Shown here one piece after another: positions 62,628 to 64,000 of a stretch of DNA of 64,000 bases. The translations under genes and the position numbers were made by a program. Position 1 is the first letter of the stretch. Each line of letters begins with the position of its first letter. The notes beneath the pieces are model-generated. The model saw only the letters and a program-made list of their open reading frames with translations, was not told the origin of the DNA and did no database searches. Source of the stretch: an uncultured Pseudodesulfovibrio sp. (GTDB lineage: Bacteria > Desulfobacterota > Desulfovibrionia > Desulfovibrionales > Desulfovibrionaceae); NCBI RefSeq assembly GCF_963664965.1, contig NZ_OY761823.1, forward strand, positions 1,808,001-1,872,000, written 5' to 3'.

Positions 62628-63694
62628 GCGCTTTCTCCCATGATTCGATAGTCCATGGTCCGCTGCTTCGGAGTGAAACCTGCGGCTTCGACCAGTCGGT
62701 GTATCTCTTCACGGGAGAGGCGGAATTTCACGCCCGCCGCCTTGACCACGTTTTCTTCGATCATGGTGGAACCGAAGTCGTTGCCGCCGAAATAAAGGGC
62801 AAGCTGCGCGATTTTCGGCCCCATGGTGACCCAAGACACCTGAATGTTGTCCACGTTGTCGAGCACAAGGCGCGAGACGGCCAGTGTGCGGAGGTATTCG
62901 ATACTCGTCAGTTTGCGGCAGTCCGGCAGTTCCGTGTGATCCGGTTGAAAGGTCCACGGAATGAAAGCGGTGAAGCCGCCGGTGCGGTCCTGTGTTTCGC
63001 GGACTGCGAACAGATGCTCAAGGCGTTGTTCCGGGGTTTCGCGGTGACCGAACATCATGGTGGCTGTCGTGCGGAGTCCCTGAGAGTGAGCCTCTTCCAT
63101 AACGCCGAGCCATTGGCCGCTGGGACATTTGTTGGGCGCTACTTCGGAGCGGACCGCATCCACGAGGATTTCAGCGCCGCCGCCTGGAATGGAATCAAGG
63201 CCCGCGGCTTTGAGCCGTGCGACGACTTCCGAGACCGGGATGCCTTCCTTTTCACTCCAGAAGACGACCTCGGGCGGGGAAAAGGCGTGGATGTGGACCT
63301 TGTAATTGGCCTTGATGTACCGGAGCATGTCCTCATACCACGTAAGCGGCAGATCGGGGTGATGCCCACCCTGCATGAGAATCTGGGTGCCGCCGAGGTC
63401 GAGTGTTTCCTGAATTTTTTCCCCGATCTCTTCGTAGGAGAGAACGTATTCACCTTCCTGCCCCGGTTCCTTGTAGAACGCGCAGAACTTGCAGCAGCAG
63501 ACACAGACGTTGGAATAGTTGATATTGCGGTCCACGACGTACGTCACGACCGGTTCCGGGTGCTTTTTCAGACGGACTTGATGCGCCAATTGGCCGAGAT
63601 CGTGAAAATCAGCTTCTAGATACAGGCGTCGGGCTTCCTCAAAGTCGATTCGCCCGCCATCGAGAATTTTTGCGTAAATGGTTTCGAGTGTCAT
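62624..63694 (-). CDS. mqnC: cyclic dehypoxanthinyl futalosine synthase MqnC (radical SAM)
   Basis: 356 residues. The radical-SAM CxxxCxxC lies within NVCVCCCKFCAFYK, which carries extra Cys residues. LGGTQILMQGGHHPDLPL, HAFSPPEVVFW and IPGGGAEILVD are typical of MqnC. It closes the spiro ring of the futalosine pathway intermediate. It starts one base after the mqnE stop and overlaps mqnA, so the three genes are translationally linked. Confidence 0.93.
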   Translation of the reverse strand: MTLETIYAKILDGGRIDFEEARRLYLEADFHDLGQLAHQVRLKKHPEPVVTYVVDRNINYSNVCVCCCKFCAFYKEPGQEGEYVLSYEEIGEKIQETLDLGGTQILMQGGHHPDLPLTWYEDMLRYIKANYKVHIHAFSPPEVVFWSEKEGIPVSEVVARLKAAGLDSIPGGGAEILVDAVRSEVAPNKCPSGQWLGVMEEAHSQGLRTTATMMFGHRETPEQRLEHLFAVRETQDRTGGFTAFIPWTFQPDHTELPDCRKLTSIEYLRTLAVSRLVLDNVDNIQVSWVTMGPKIAQLALYFGGNDFGSTMIEENVVKAAGVKFRLSREEIHRLVEAAGFTPKQRTMDYRIMGESA

Positions 63695-63695
63695 T

Positions 63696-64000
63696 CTATA
63701 CCTCGTTGAAGAAGCCGTCGCGTTCGACCGGCGTACAGCCGCAGCCCCGGATCATTTCTTCCAGTTCGTTGCGGGTCATTCCTTGCTCGCTGGTGGCTCC
63801 GGCCTCGTGTCCGATTTTTTCCTCGACCACGGTGCCGTCGAAATCATCCGCGCCGAACTTGAGCGCGGCCTGTGCCTGCTTCACGCCGAGCATGACCCAG
63901 TAGGCCTTGATGTGCGGAATGTTGTCGAGCATGAGACGGCTGATGGCGATGGTGCGGAGTTCTTCCAGTCCGGTCAGCGGATTCTTGATGTCGAGCTGGC
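63696..64000 (-). CDS. mqnE: aminofutalosine synthase MqnE, C-terminal part
   Basis: The open frame enters from the right edge, so only the last 100 residues are visible (NPLTGLEELRTIAISRLML, IKAYWVMLGVKQAQAALKFG, ending GFFNEV). These match the C-terminal half of a radical-SAM futalosine enzyme and differ from the adjacent MqnC copy. Together with mqnC and mqnA this indicates MqnE. The catalytic CxxxCxxC is outside the window. Confidence 0.85.
   Translation of the reverse strand, partial: QLDIKNPLTGLEELRTIAISRLMLDNIPHIKAYWVMLGVKQAQAALKFGADDFDGTVVEEKIGHEAGATSEQGMTRNELEEMIRGCGCTPVERDGFFNEV

Overview
The window looks like a chromosomal segment from a sulfate-reducing bacterium of the Desulfovibrionaceae, most like Pseudodesulfovibrio or Desulfovibrio. 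The evidence is the style of the ribosomal and RNA polymerase proteins, the futalosine-route menaquinone genes, the abundance of multi-PAS/GAF signalling proteins, and a mercury-methylation pair (hgcA-hgcB). No CRISPR array, insertion sequence, prophage or rRNA gene was seen.

Positions 1-29143 form a mixed accessory and housekeeping region. It holds a GAF-GAF-PAS sensor cut by the left edge; a periplasmic binding protein paired with a TorS-like hybrid histidine kinase; a glycosyltransferase; and a FecR-like/RTX protein probably exported by type I secretion. Next come hgcB and hgcA on the minus strand behind a rarD-type permease. Then follow a cache-domain protein, a MocR-type regulator divergent from azlC-azlD-racemase, a 1112-residue hybrid kinase, and an acyl-CoA synthetase with five inserted 11-residue repeats. 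After those lie a glycosyltransferase coupled to an exported cyclophilin, a lone receiver protein, a sigma-54 activator with four PAS domains, a thioredoxin-like protein, a His-rich metal-type transporter with a MarR regulator and paired operator palindromes, a solute-binding protein and a tRNA-dihydrouridine synthase.

Positions 29482-60781 are an unbroken plus-strand translation/transcription superoperon: four tRNAs, tuf, rpmG, tRNA-Trp, secE, nusG, rplKAJL, rpoBC, rpsL, rpsG, fusA, then the S10, spc and alpha clusters through rplQ. Only one tuf is present, and adk and infA are absent from their common positions. Leaders with RNA structure precede rplJ, rpoB, rpsG and rpsJ. A TTGCTT-N17-TATA-type promoter recurs upstream of the tRNA cluster, the rpmJ/alpha cluster and the FecR/RTX gene. 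After a terminator come a LysR regulator resembling the selenium-metabolism-associated type and a minus-strand mqnE-mqnC-mqnA cluster cut by the right edge.

The most notable observation is in hgcA. The reading frame that encodes the conserved HgcA protein has no ATG, GTG or TTG for 77 codons upstream of position 8466, and then meets an in-frame TGA at 8697-8699. Upstream of that TGA the same frame continues as a plausible N-terminus ending in Cys. The TGA lies between Cys and Gly-Pro, where a Cys-Cys-Gly-Pro element would fit, and a 6-bp GC hairpin follows with its apical loop 18 nt downstream and G as the second loop base. This fits a bacterial SECIS element, so HgcA here may be a selenoprotein. 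A sequencing error, a point mutation or a frameshift remain alternatives.
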